Source of the DNA: an uncultured Sulfurimonas sp.
Lineage (GTDB): Bacteria; Campylobacterota; Campylobacteria; Campylobacterales; Sulfurimonadaceae
DNA: 64,000 nucleotides
Assembly (NCBI RefSeq): GCF_963662755.1
Contig: NZ_OY759725.1
Coordinates: 620,001 to 684,000 of the forward strand
Direction: 5' to 3'
Under the pieces are notes generated by a model. The model saw only the letters and a program-made list of their open reading frames with translations. It was not told the origin of the DNA and made no database searches. The first letter of the stretch is position 1, and the number at the start of each line of letters is the position of its first letter. Positions 8,684 through 15,753 of this stretch are shown here, one piece after another. The translations under genes and the position numbers were made by a program.

Positions 8684-10516
8684 TTGAAATATCTACTACA
8701 ACATTACGACACTTTTTACTACAGACGTAAACTACATTATCAGAATATATGTGTATCTTTGAAAACCAAAAACATATTGGAAGCTAAATATATTTTAAGT
8801 ATAATCAACTCAAAAGTAGAAATAATGCGAGAAATTATGAACCTAGAAGAAGAGTTAGAATATATTAAGAATCTTTTAAAGCAATATGTAGACGTTGCAA
8901 AAGAGGAGTATAGTGATTTTGCAAACAGAAGAGAGCATAAATACACTTACACTAAAGAGAATGGTAAAAAAGTTTTAGGAAGCCACCCAAAAGCGATAGA
9001 CTATCATATAGAAGAGCTACAAGATAGCGTATATAGTGCAGATAAAGAAGAGATAGCAAAAGATATTATCAATGATAGTAATATCACAGAAGAATATACA
9101 CAAGCTGTTAAAGAGTTGTCAGCGGAGGGAAGACAAAGGCTACTAGACGAAGTAATTAAAGCAGAGATAGAGCTTTTATATTACGACAAAAGTAGAAATG
9201 AATCAAGAACAAGCCACGATAAAATACAAAACACATATATCCCCAATGAAATAAGTGCACAAAATATAGCATATAGTCAATTTAATACCATAAAAGAAAC
9301 TATCATGGAAGCAAAAGCAGAGGAAGAGCAAAAATACAAACTAAAGACTAAAGAAGAGGTATTTAGCGAGTATCTTGACGAGGTTAGAAAAGAAAAAGCC
9401 AACTTACTTGATAAAGTCATTCAACCTATCAAAACTTTTTTACAATCGGCGGAGCATAATCACTTGGTAGATTATAAGATTTTAGATTACGAAATATTTT
9501 TTAACGCTTTAATTTACACACCCAAATATCTTTATGAAAAAAGTAAATTCTACAAAGAGTATAGCGGTAATTATGTGCAAGTGGCGGAAGATTTTAAAGA
9601 GAGTTTAGAGGGAGAAGAGAATCTAGTTAGTGATTTTATACAAAGTGATAAACTAGACTCAAGACTACAAAGTAAAAAAAATGTTGAAGAAAAATATAAC
9701 GAGATAAATAATTTTTTAGACTACTGCAAAGATAACGACTACATAAAAAAAAATTATCTTAGGGGCAACAGAAAGTTTAGCGTTAAAAAATTTGACGGTA
9801 TATTAAAAAATAAAAGAAAGCGACAACCATTTAATAACATAGAACTTAATCTTATGTTTACAAAACTAACTAAAAGTATAAACACAACCGACACACAAAA
9901 TATATTAATACCTATTATAAGTTTATTTAGTGGACTTAGAGTTGAAGAAATTTGTAAGCTAAGAGTTGAAGATATAAAAGAAGAAAACGATATATACTAT
10001 TTCGATATTAACGGATTAGTAAAAACTGAAAATAGCATTAGAAAAGTTCCGATACATTCACAACTTATTGATAAGTTTAAATTTTTAGACTTTGTTAAAA
10101 AGAGGAAAAACGAAAAAGAGGAAATGCTTTTTAACTTAAAATCAGTTTATCACAAAGGCAAATTAAAATATAGCCACTATTTTTTGCGAGACTATTTTTA
10201 TAATTTTAGAGATAGCTTTATCACCCAAGAACGAATAGAAATTGATTTAGTATCTTTTCACAGTTTCCGTCATACTTTTGCAACAAAATTAGACGCTGGA
10301 AGAGTTGATTTATTTGCTATATCTAATTTACTAGGACATGGTGTTGATACAGTAGCACAAGTTTTTTTTAACATAAAGATAAAAGAGAACGAGACACCAA
10401 ACTATATAAAACAAGACTTAAGAAAGCTAAAAGAAGACTTAGAAAAATTAGAACTTAGCGACTTGCAAGAAAATATAAACAACTGTTCTATTGCTTATAT
10501 TAATGCTTTTTTATAA
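8684..10516 (+). CDS. tRNA-associated tyrosine recombinase/integrase with Phe in place of the catalytic Tyr
   Basis: This 610-residue protein, started by TTG after AAAGGG, has an N-terminal DNA-binding region (YLLQHYDTFYYRRKL, similar to DUF6538-type integrase N-termini), a long charged helical middle and a C-terminal catalytic domain. Catalytic landmarks are R419 in FSGLRVEEICKLR, a VKTENSIRKVP hairpin carrying the usual Lys, H526-x-x-R529 in HSFRHTF and H552 in LLGHGVDT. The nucleophile is expected at H+9, residue 561, but the codon is TTT (Phe) inside an eight-T run. The next Tyr is residue 574, 22 after the His. Its position beside attL marks it as the element's integrase. As read, strand cleavage would require a non-canonical Tyr, or the protein is dead. 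Confidence 0.85.
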   Translation: MKYLLQHYDTFYYRRKLHYQNICVSLKTKNILEAKYILSIINSKVEIMREIMNLEEELEYIKNLLKQYVDVAKEEYSDFANRREHKYTYTKENGKKVLGSHPKAIDYHIEELQDSVYSADKEEIAKDIINDSNITEEYTQAVKELSAEGRQRLLDEVIKAEIELLYYDKSRNESRTSHDKIQNTYIPNEISAQNIAYSQFNTIKETIMEAKAEEEQKYKLKTKEEVFSEYLDEVRKEKANLLDKVIQPIKTFLQSAEHNHLVDYKILDYEIFFNALIYTPKYLYEKSKFYKEYSGNYVQVAEDFKESLEGEENLVSDFIQSDKLDSRLQSKKNVEEKYNEINNFLDYCKDNDYIKKNYLRGNRKFSVKKFDGILKNKRKRQPFNNIELNLMFTKLTKSINTTDTQNILIPIISLFSGLRVEEICKLRVEDIKEENDIYYFDINGLVKTENSIRKVPIHSQLIDKFKFLDFVKKRKNEKEEMLFNLKSVYHKGKLKYSHYFLRDYFYNFRDSFITQERIEIDLVSFHSFRHTFATKLDAGRVDLFAISNLLGHGVDTVAQVFFNIKIKENETPNYIKQDLRKLKEDLEKLELSDLQENINNCSIAYINAFL

Positions 10517-10582
10517 AAAGGTCGTTCACTTTCGTTCACTCGGTTTAGAGTGGGCACATATGCACCCTTCGGGGCGAAAATA

Positions 10583-10603
10583 GTGTATACAGTCTGTATA
10601 CAC
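10583..10603. repeat. Perfect 9-bp palindrome with 3-bp centre
   Basis: GTGTATACA and TGTATACAC flank GTC, 67 bases after the integrase stop. There is no T-tract after it, so it is not a normal terminator. The form suits a dimeric DNA-binding protein or a short recombination core. It directly precedes the first GGGATAACC repeat of the array. Confidence 0.6.
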
Positions 10604-10604
10604 T

Positions 10605-10867
10605 GGGATAACCACGCTAACAAGGGGCTTTAAAGGGGTTTTTAGCTCATTTTTCCGTTAACGGGGGATAACCACCTAATATAGGGGTTTAAAGGGGTTT
10701 TGTATTTTTTTAAAAACATGGAGATTTAAAAAAGCGTTAACGTTTTTTTTTAATCATTTTTAAAATCTTCTACAGCCCCCTGCTACACAGCGTTAACGCG
10801 GGATAACCAACTCTAAACTACTAATTCTCTGAAAGCCCCTTGTGCACGGCGTTAACGACCGTTAACG
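10605..10867. repeat. Array of CGTTAACG palindromes and GGGATAACC motifs
   Basis: The eight-base palindrome CGTTAACG occurs at 10656, 10735, 10791, 10850 and 10860, and GGGATAACC at 10605, 10665 and 10800. Two of the palindromes run directly into a GGGATAACC motif. AAGGGGCTTTAAAGGGGTTTT and a close variant follow two of the GGGATAACC copies. One more CGTTAACG (12760) plus an inverted GGGATAACC (12750-12758) lies in the right 48-bp repeat. Iteron-like arrays of this kind occur at replication origins and recombinase loading sites; either would suit an element with RepL and two recombinases. Confidence 0.65.
10631..10678 (+). repeat. Left copy of the 48-bp perfect inverted repeat
   Basis: All 48 bases match the reverse complement of 12745-12792. 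The outer edge is TAAAGGGG, the centre is the palindrome CCGTTAACGG (10655-10664) and the inner edge is ACCACCTA. The copies bracket exactly the small HTH gene and the second tyrosine recombinase. Perfect identity over 48 bases in such AT-rich DNA implies recent duplication, homogenisation or functional constraint. Confidence 0.85.
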
Positions 10868-10904
10868 CTTATTTTCTCACCGTTCTTTTTTTTACGACTA
10901 AATA

Positions 10905-10934
10905 CACGTCAAGAAGCTAAAGCTTCTTAACGTG
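10905..10934. repeat. Hairpin with CTAAAG core
   Basis: CACGT-C-AAGAAGCT pairs with AGCTTCTT-A-ACGTG around AA: thirteen base pairs with one mismatch. The central CTAAAG is the same core as in the hairpins at 4111-4166. There is no T-tract. Confidence 0.55.
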
Positions 10935-11383
10935 TAAACTGCACAGCCCACGCGACTTTAATAATGATATTATTTTTTTATCTGTTAAGTTTGTCATTAT
11001 ATATTTTTTTATTGTCATATTACAAGACATTATAAATTTTACTAAAGGTTTCTAATGATTTTACTTAATATATTTTTTACAATACACAAACTTTTAATAT
11101 TTTTTTAGTTTTTAAAAATGACTCCGTAAATAAATTTACCGACAATTATTTTTAAATACCTTGTGCCACATATCGACTTTTTTTTCACGGTTATTCTTCC
11201 ATTCAAAAAGAAATCTGCTTTAACAAATGGCACAACGAACTAAAAAAATTCTCTTAAAATTAAGAGAGATAGTTAAGCTTATCGATTTTAGTTTGTGTTA
11301 AAAAATTTGAGCTGACCAAAATTTTTAATCGTGCTAACTTTTTAGTTTTAATGTTCTAAAAAAAATTTAAAGGAGAAAAATAA
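10935..11383 (+). other. Gene-free AT-rich leader upstream of the HTH-recombinase pair
   Basis: With the preceding array this forms the 867-base gap between the integrase and the next gene. It holds long T and A runs, an inverted repeat TTGTGCCA/TGGCACAA (11161-11168 and 11228-11235) and a hairpin TCTCTTAA-AA-TTAAGAGA (11250-11267). A strong ribosome-binding site AAAGGAG precedes the ATG at 11384. No protein gene of useful length and no recognised RNA family is visible. A structured leader or origin-linked RNA is possible but not shown. Confidence 0.4.
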
Positions 11384-11785
11384 ATGCAAGATAATTTAAA
11401 AATTGAAAGCGAAGCGAGATTAGGTGTAGAAAAATTTTACGAGGATATTTTTTATTCAGAAAATATTGCAGAAATGCAAAATGCAATTAATAATCTCTTA
11501 GAAATTACATATCAATTTGCTTCAAAAAAAAATAATAGACCGAACAAAGGTTTAAAAGTTTTTCAAATATATTCTAAAAAACACACTACAAAAGAAAGTA
11601 AAGTCAAAAAAGAAATCAATAGAAGAACTTTAAAAACTTATCAAGATTATTTACCGCAATTTAAATTATTACAAGAACAAGGCTATAGCCTTAGAAAAAT
11701 TTCTGCGTATGCTCTCAAAAAATATAAAATCAAAGTATCAAGCGAAACGATCCGCAAAGCTTTAATGAGTTTTAAAAATGTTTAA
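11384..11785 (+). CDS. Small helix-turn-helix protein of the element
   Basis: A 133-residue basic protein. The first 50 residues look helical and acidic, the middle is Lys/Arg-rich, and the C-terminal 40 residues (LQEQGYSLRKISAYALKKY, then KVSSETIRKAL) have the pattern of a resolvase- or TraD-like helix-turn-helix. It starts after AAAGGAG. Its last codons overlap the recombinase gene by 8 bases, so the two are translationally coupled. I infer a DNA-binding accessory or regulator for that recombinase. No exact family is recognised, and mobilisation or partition accessory proteins are alternatives. Confidence 0.7.
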   Translation: MQDNLKIESEARLGVEKFYEDIFYSENIAEMQNAINNLLEITYQFASKKNNRPNKGLKVFQIYSKKHTTKESKVKKEINRRTLKTYQDYLPQFKLLQEQGYSLRKISAYALKKYKIKVSSETIRKALMSFKNV

Positions 11786-12686
11786 TAGCTCACGAGCAAG
11801 TGCAAATTCAATCATAAATCGTGTAATGAGTAATGCCAATGGAATTGGCAGCAGCAAAATTGATAGCAGAAATAATAGCAATCAAACGGGCGAAAACGGA
11901 CATAAAGTAAGCGATAAAGCTCATTCAGTAAAAGAAGTTCAGAATCTAAGAAGCGTTACAAATCAGTATATAAATCATGTAAAAGAAAATTATGAGGGCA
12001 AAGTCGCTAGTAATATAAATGCTGATAGTGCAAAAAGTTTTTTGGAAGCTAAATCACAGTCGGTATCAGGAGGAACACTTAACACTTATTCAAGCCTTAT
12101 GAATAAAGTCGCTGATAATCTAAATAAAGACAATATCGGCTCTTTAAACCGTGCAGACATACAAAGTATCAAAAATGAATTAAAAGAGCGTGTAGAGCTT
12201 AAATCAGAGCATATTAACAGAGCTTACAATAACCCCCATGCTATTAAAGCAGAAATGCAAAACTCAACAATGAGTATAAGTGCAGATTTACAACACGAGG
12301 CAGGACTAAGAGCAAATGACGCAATAGATAGCAGTAAATGGACTATAAACCCCAATAATACAATAACAATTAACGGAAGCAAAGGCGGTAATGACTACAC
12401 AACGAGAGAACTAAGTCAAAACACCATTGACAAGGCACAAAGTGCTATAAATGCAAACTATAAAGCAAATTATACGGAGTATAAAGAAGCTTTAAAGGAG
12501 GCAGTAGAAGCAACAGGGCAAACATGGGATAAAAACGGAACACATGGACTAAGATATGATTTTGCACAAGAGAGAGTGCAAGAATTAATTAAAGACGGAA
12601 AAACACAAGACGAAGCGAACGGACAAACTTCGCTAGAAATGGGACACAGCAGATTAGACATAACTAACCATTACACAGACCACTAA
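11778..12686 (+). CDS. Second tyrosine recombinase with complete catalytic residues
   Basis: A 302-residue protein. The first 60 residues are Ser/Asn-rich and probably disordered, residues about 60-150 form a SAM-like core-binding region, and the remainder is a compact catalytic domain. All catalytic positions are present: R178 in EAGLRANDAI, K202 in INGSKGGNDYTTREL, H256-x-x-R259 in THGLRYDFAQ, H290 in LEMGHSRLD and Y299 in TNHYTDH, exactly nine after the His. HGLR followed by YDFAQ recalls the Integrase_1 (PF12835) group. It overlaps the HTH gene by 8 bases, and the pair is enclosed by the 48-bp inverted repeat. Likely roles are inversion, excision or multimer resolution of the element. Confidence 0.82.
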   Translation: MFNSSRASANSIINRVMSNANGIGSSKIDSRNNSNQTGENGHKVSDKAHSVKEVQNLRSVTNQYINHVKENYEGKVASNINADSAKSFLEAKSQSVSGGTLNTYSSLMNKVADNLNKDNIGSLNRADIQSIKNELKERVELKSEHINRAYNNPHAIKAEMQNSTMSISADLQHEAGLRANDAIDSSKWTINPNNTITINGSKGGNDYTTRELSQNTIDKAQSAINANYKANYTEYKEALKEAVEATGQTWDKNGTHGLRYDFAQERVQELIKDGKTQDEANGQTSLEMGHSRLDITNHYTDH

Positions 12687-12716
12687 GACAAACTACCGCC
12701 CTAATCGGTTGGTGGC

Positions 12717-12737
12717 TCATATTTTATTAAAATATGA
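12717..12737. repeat. AT-rich palindrome after the second recombinase
   Basis: TCATATTTTA and TAAAATATGA flank a single T, 31 bases after the recombinase stop and just inside the right 48-bp repeat. It may end the transcript weakly, although no T-tract follows. Confidence 0.45.
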
Positions 12738-12744
12738 CCTATAA

Positions 12745-12792
12745 TAGGTGGTTATCCCCCGTTAACGGAAAAATGAGCTAAAAACCCCTTTA
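12745..12792 (-). repeat. Right copy of the 48-bp perfect inverted repeat
   Basis: Reverse complement of 10631-10678 without a mismatch. It contains the only CGTTAACG outside the left array (12760-12767) and an inverted GGGATAACC. The flanking bases differ from the left copy (CAGCAGAG outside this one, GGGGCTT outside the left one), so the repeat ends sharply at 48 bases. Confidence 0.85.
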
Positions 12793-13511
12793 CAGCAGAG
12801 AAATTATTTTCAAGATTGGGTTAATATTGCTTAAATTAAAACTTAAAGCAAAAAAATAACGAGCGAGTGAGTTTAAATAGCTGTAAAACTAATTTTAAGG
12901 TGCTTTTAAGCTAAAAACTAGATAAATGAATACAAATGCTTAGCTAAGACTTAATTGTAGCTTAAATTGAAGCTATGAGTGTTTAAATAATATGAATTTA
13001 ATTTTGTCTTATTTATTTTTTTGATCTTTTTTTAATCTTTTAAAAATTTGTATCACTTTAAAGTTTCAATAGCAAATCCCTATATATTTTTCATTAGAGC
13101 GAAGCGAGACCAACGATCAGTTAATTTTTAAAATTTAAAAGAAATTAAATCGAGAAATCAAGTTTATTGTTAAGTATTAAATGCAGAGAATATTGTTAAG
13201 TATTTTAAGCCCCAAAGATAAGAGAAGGGTTTTAAAAAAATAAAAAACTCTACACACTCCTTAACCACGGTCTTTATAGCACTTTTTTGACAAAAAAAAC
13301 TCTAACCGTGGGGGTTATAAACTCTAACCAGATTGAATAGAGTTTATAACCCAGTTGAACATGGTTTATAATCAGGGCTAGTTATAGGTATAATATTATT
13401 TAGTATATTTTTTTATTTTCTTTAACTACCCATAATTAGATTATTCTATTTTTTTTAGTTATTATGCTATTACTTAAAAAAATCTTAAGTAAATAAAAAA
13501 GAGGTAATATA
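12793..13511 (+). other. Gene-free stretch upstream of repL
   Basis: This AT-rich region of about 720 bases has no credible gene. It contains two direct copies of TATTGTTAAGTATT (near 13168 and 13192), direct copies of AAACTCTAACC (near 13298 and 13319), and the 14-base inverted repeat annotated separately. The context immediately before a replication initiator makes an origin, operator or counter-transcribed RNA control region plausible. No iteron with regular spacing is evident. Confidence 0.4.
13312..13352. promoter_or_regulatory. 14-bp inverted repeat upstream of repL (operator or origin)
   Basis: GGGTTATAAACTCT (13312-13325) and AGAGTTTATAACCC (13339-13352) are exact reverse complements separated by 13 bases. 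Related half sites, GGTTTATAAT and GTTATAGGTATAAT, follow within 50 bases. It lies about 160 bases before the repL start. A RepL binding site, autoregulatory operator or attenuator stem are the main options. Confidence 0.55.
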
Positions 13512-14015
13512 ATGTCAAAAATCATTAAATATGAGCAAACAGAAACAAATAAAGTTTACGATAACGAAACTGGAAAAGTTAAAACAGTTGAAGAGAAAAC
13601 AATATCTAATAAAAAAGTTGATACAGAGCCAAATTTTATAAAATTATATATATCAGATATATGTAAGTTAAACAATATACCCAAAAGCACTAATACAATT
13701 TTAAATGAATTGTTAAAATATACAAGCTATCAAAATGAAATATATCTAAATGTTGGTATTAAAAAAAGAATGGTAACTGCTTTAAACACAACAATGCCAA
13801 CACTTAATAATGCTATATCAAAATTGACAAAAGCAGATATGCTTAAAAGAATTGATACTGGTATTTACAAGCTTAATCCATATATTTTTGGTAAAGGTAA
13901 TTGGACGGATATTAAAGCCATAAGAATGCTGTGGACTTACAACGACAACGGCAGAAGATTATCAGGCATAGATATAGATAACACAAATTACGAAGAAGAG
14001 TTAAAAGACTTTTAA
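13512..14015 (+). CDS. RepL-like plasmid replication initiator
   Basis: A 167-residue protein starting with ATG after AGAGG. After a polar N-terminus, residues about 40-135 read as a RepL winged-helix domain: FIKLYISDICKLNNIPK, TNTILNELLKYTSYQNEIYL, then TLNNAISKLTKADMLKRI and the closing TGIYKLNPYIFGKGNW, which matches the family's GxYxxNPxxFGKG pattern. RepL (PF05732) proteins start replication of small plasmids and also occur in Campylobacter. Its presence points to a plasmid origin for the integrated element. The C-terminal tail is acidic. It is the last gene before attR. Confidence 0.82.
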   Translation: MSKIIKYEQTETNKVYDNETGKVKTVEEKTISNKKVDTEPNFIKLYISDICKLNNIPKSTNTILNELLKYTSYQNEIYLNVGIKKRMVTALNTTMPTLNNAISKLTKADMLKRIDTGIYKLNPYIFGKGNWTDIKAIRMLWTYNDNGRRLSGIDIDNTNYEEELKDF

Positions 14016-14057
14016 TATTAAACTAGATAAAGTTATAAAACTTAAGTAGCACAAAGT

Positions 14058-14072
14058 GTTTCACTTTTTGTT
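14058..14072 (+). repeat. Right copy of arm-like repeat GTTTCACTTTTTGTT
   Basis: Identical in sequence and orientation to 8650-8664. It lies 56 bases inside attR with a degenerate CCCTATTATAGCGGTAA motif between. Confidence 0.5.
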
Positions 14073-14127
14073 TAACTAAACTTAATGAAGCCCTATTATA
14101 GCGGTAATGTAGTCAAGATACTTTGTT

Positions 14128-14147
14128 TCCCCCCCTTGACACCATTT
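14128..14147 (+). repeat. attR: right copy of the 20-bp attachment repeat
   Basis: Identical to 8571-8590 and in the same orientation. Only the 3' fragment of a tRNA is present here; the upstream bases do not form a cloverleaf, so this is the displaced original tRNA end. Confidence 0.85.
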
Positions 14148-14180
14148 CTTTAAGAGAACCCTTTGCAACGATTCTAATAA

Positions 14181-14624
14181 CTAAACTTCAAACATCCACT
14201 TTGCAGATATAACTATGAAAAGTCCAAGAGTTATTACAACTTTATGAAAATGATTTTGCATAAAACTACTTTTTTTACCATTTGTAAATTTTATATACAT
14301 ATTAGATGCTACTCCAGCTGCTATTATTAAAACAAGCGATATCTTAAAAACCAATATTTTTTGCAAATCAGTTTCAAAAAAACCTGCATCTGAGTTAATA
14401 TATCTTGACATCATAATACCACCGCTTAAAATTAAAAACAAAAGAGTTAGAGGAAATATTTTAAAACTTATTTGACCTAAAGTTTGATTTATTTTTTGAT
14501 ATGTCTCTTTATCAAGCTTATTTTTTAACTTTGAAATAAGAGCTAAGTCAGTAAAAACGTAACCTAAAAACATGATTGCTAATATGAGGTGTATGATATG
14601 TGCGTATGGATAAATTGCTTCCAT
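14181..14624 (-). CDS. Small integral membrane protein (CopD/DUF2269-like topology)
   Basis: A 147-residue protein with four hydrophobic segments (near residues 9-29, 54-76, 90-110 and 125-143), so mostly membrane. His residues near the first helix (YAHIIHLILA) recall cytochrome b-like or CopD-type small membrane proteins, but the family is not certain. I chose the ATG at 14624 because AGGAGAAATT precedes it; a longer frame from 14681 has no such site. It is divergent from the HMA metal-binding gene, which would fit a copper role, and that is inference. Confidence 0.6.
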   Translation of the reverse strand: MEAIYPYAHIIHLILAIMFLGYVFTDLALISKLKNKLDKETYQKINQTLGQISFKIFPLTLLFLILSGGIMMSRYINSDAGFFETDLQKILVFKISLVLIIAAGVASNMYIKFTNGKKSSFMQNHFHKVVITLGLFIVISAKWMFEV

Positions 14625-14760
14625 AATTTCTCCTGAGTAAATATAAAAGGGATTATACATTAAGAGTGTGAATATATACATTGGGTTAGCTCCAATATAG
14701 TAGAATGTGTAAAGCCAAATATACTTTAGTAAGGTCTATTTTATTATATAAGGAAAAAAT

Positions 14761-15045
14761 ATGAAAAAAAGTTTTAAAGCATTAAATATAAAATGTGGAG
14801 GTTGCGCAAGCACTGTAAAAGAATCACTAAAAAAAGATTTTGATAAAGTTGAAGTGGATTTAAGTCAAGAGCCTAGAGTAGTAAGCTTAGAGATAAAAGA
14901 TGATGAACATGAAAAATTATTCCGTAAAAAGATGCGAAGCTTAGGTTATCCTCTTAGCGATGAAGAGTTGGGAGTTTTTACTTCAACAGGCCTTAAAGCA
15001 AAGAGTTTTGTGTCGTGTGCTGTGGGAAAAATGAATCAAGAATAG
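14761..15045 (+). CDS. HMA-domain heavy-metal-binding protein (CopZ-like)
   Basis: A 94-residue cytosolic protein starting after AAGGAAAAAAT. The N-terminal half is a ferredoxin-like HMA fold with the metal site C12-G-G-C15 in the place of the usual MxCxxC, and the rest is polar. Such proteins bind Cu(I) and pass it to P-type ATPases. About 30 residues at the C-terminus go beyond the usual HMA length. The 3' end overlaps the convergent TruC-like gene by 53 bases. The true end could not be earlier, because there is no in-frame stop before 15043. Confidence 0.78.
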   Translation: MKKSFKALNIKCGGCASTVKESLKKDFDKVEVDLSQEPRVVSLEIKDDEHEKLFRKKMRSLGYPLSDEELGVFTSTGLKAKSFVSCAVGKMNQE

Positions 15046-15745
15046 AGTTAAATGTTTCATCAACTTTAGCATCTATGTGCAAAATATTTTTTGTATAAGG
15101 ATGCATAAACTCTAAAGATATGGCATGTAAGAGTAGTCTGTGACAATCAAATTTTTCTCTTATGAATTTGTTGTGTTCTCCTCTTCCATAGTTTGTATCA
15201 CCCAAAATATGATGTGAAATATGTTTTAAATGTCTTCTTATTTGATGTTTTCTACCCGTTTGAGGCTTAACTTTTACAAGTGAATAACGAGTTTTATCGT
15301 ATCTTCCAACTTTAAAATCAAGTTCTACAGTCTCAAGTCTTTCGTACTCCGTTATGGCTTCTTGAGGCTCTTTATCTTCTCTTGCATCTTTATCAGCTAT
15401 CTTGTCTAGTTTCTCTTTAAGTGCATGATTTATCAGCCCTGAAGCATCTGTATATCCACGAACAACGCAAATATAAGTTTTTGTTGTAGTTTTTTGCTTA
15501 AATTGTTCAGACATAATTTTTGCACTCTCTTTATCAAGGGCAAACAGAAGCACTCCAGAAGTTGGTTTATCAAGTCTATGGACTGGATATACCCATTGTC
15601 CTATTTGATTTCGTAGCATCTTCATGGCATAGTATATTTCATGTTTATCTATCATAGATTTATGAACTAAAAGCCCACTTGGTTTGTTAATACAAACGAT
15701 ATAATCGTCCCTATATAAAATCTCTAGTTCATAATTTTCAAACAT
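14993..15745 (-). CDS. truC: tRNA pseudouridine synthase, TruC/RluA family
   Basis: A 250-residue protein with the RluA-family catalytic motif HRLDKPTSGVLLFAL near residue 56, where the Asp is the nucleophile, followed by KTYICVVRG and the RNA-binding PQTGRKHQIRRHLKH segment. Length and the lack of an S4 domain fit TruC, which modifies U65 of tRNA-Ile and tRNA-Asp. A member acting on another RNA cannot be excluded. It lies 8 bases after the helicase gene on the same strand. The C-terminal 17 codons overlap the convergent HMA gene. Confidence 0.82.
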   Translation of the reverse strand: MFENYELEILYRDDYIVCINKPSGLLVHKSMIDKHEIYYAMKMLRNQIGQWVYPVHRLDKPTSGVLLFALDKESAKIMSEQFKQKTTTKTYICVVRGYTDASGLINHALKEKLDKIADKDAREDKEPQEAITEYERLETVELDFKVGRYDKTRYSLVKVKPQTGRKHQIRRHLKHISHHILGDTNYGRGEHNKFIREKFDCHRLLLHAISLEFMHPYTKNILHIDAKVDETFNSILDSFFPQHTTQNSLL

Positions 15746-15753
15746 TTAAAAGA

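Larger units (their letters stand above)
8571..14147. mobile_element. Integrated plasmid-like element in tRNA-Met (RepL, two tyrosine recombinases)
   Basis: The 20-base segment TCCCCCCCTTGACACCATTT occurs as the tRNA 3' end (8571-8590) and again at 14128-14147 in the same orientation, as expected for attL and attR of an element inserted in a tRNA gene. Inside are a tRNA-adjacent integrase, a DNA-binding protein, a second tyrosine recombinase and a RepL-like initiator, plus two gene-poor stretches of about 0.8 kb full of repeats. No transposase, relaxase, capsid or clear cargo gene is visible. The element is about 5.6 kb, which suggests an integrated small plasmid or a mobilisable satellite. 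Whether it can still excise is uncertain because the integrase lacks its expected nucleophile. Confidence 0.85.

Noticed and set aside
10361..10369. Phase-variable eight-T run in the integrase
   Set aside because: The frame continues normally for 50 residues after the run. A length change would truncate the protein; nothing here shows variation, and eight T is common in AT-rich DNA.
10605..10867. Possible CRISPR array
   Set aside because: The repeated units are eight or nine bases long, spaced irregularly (10 to 79 bases), palindromic and without unique equal-length spacers or cas genes.
14128..14147. Second tRNA-Met gene at the right edge of the element
   Set aside because: Only the last 17 tRNA bases are duplicated. 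There is no D arm or anticodon arm upstream.
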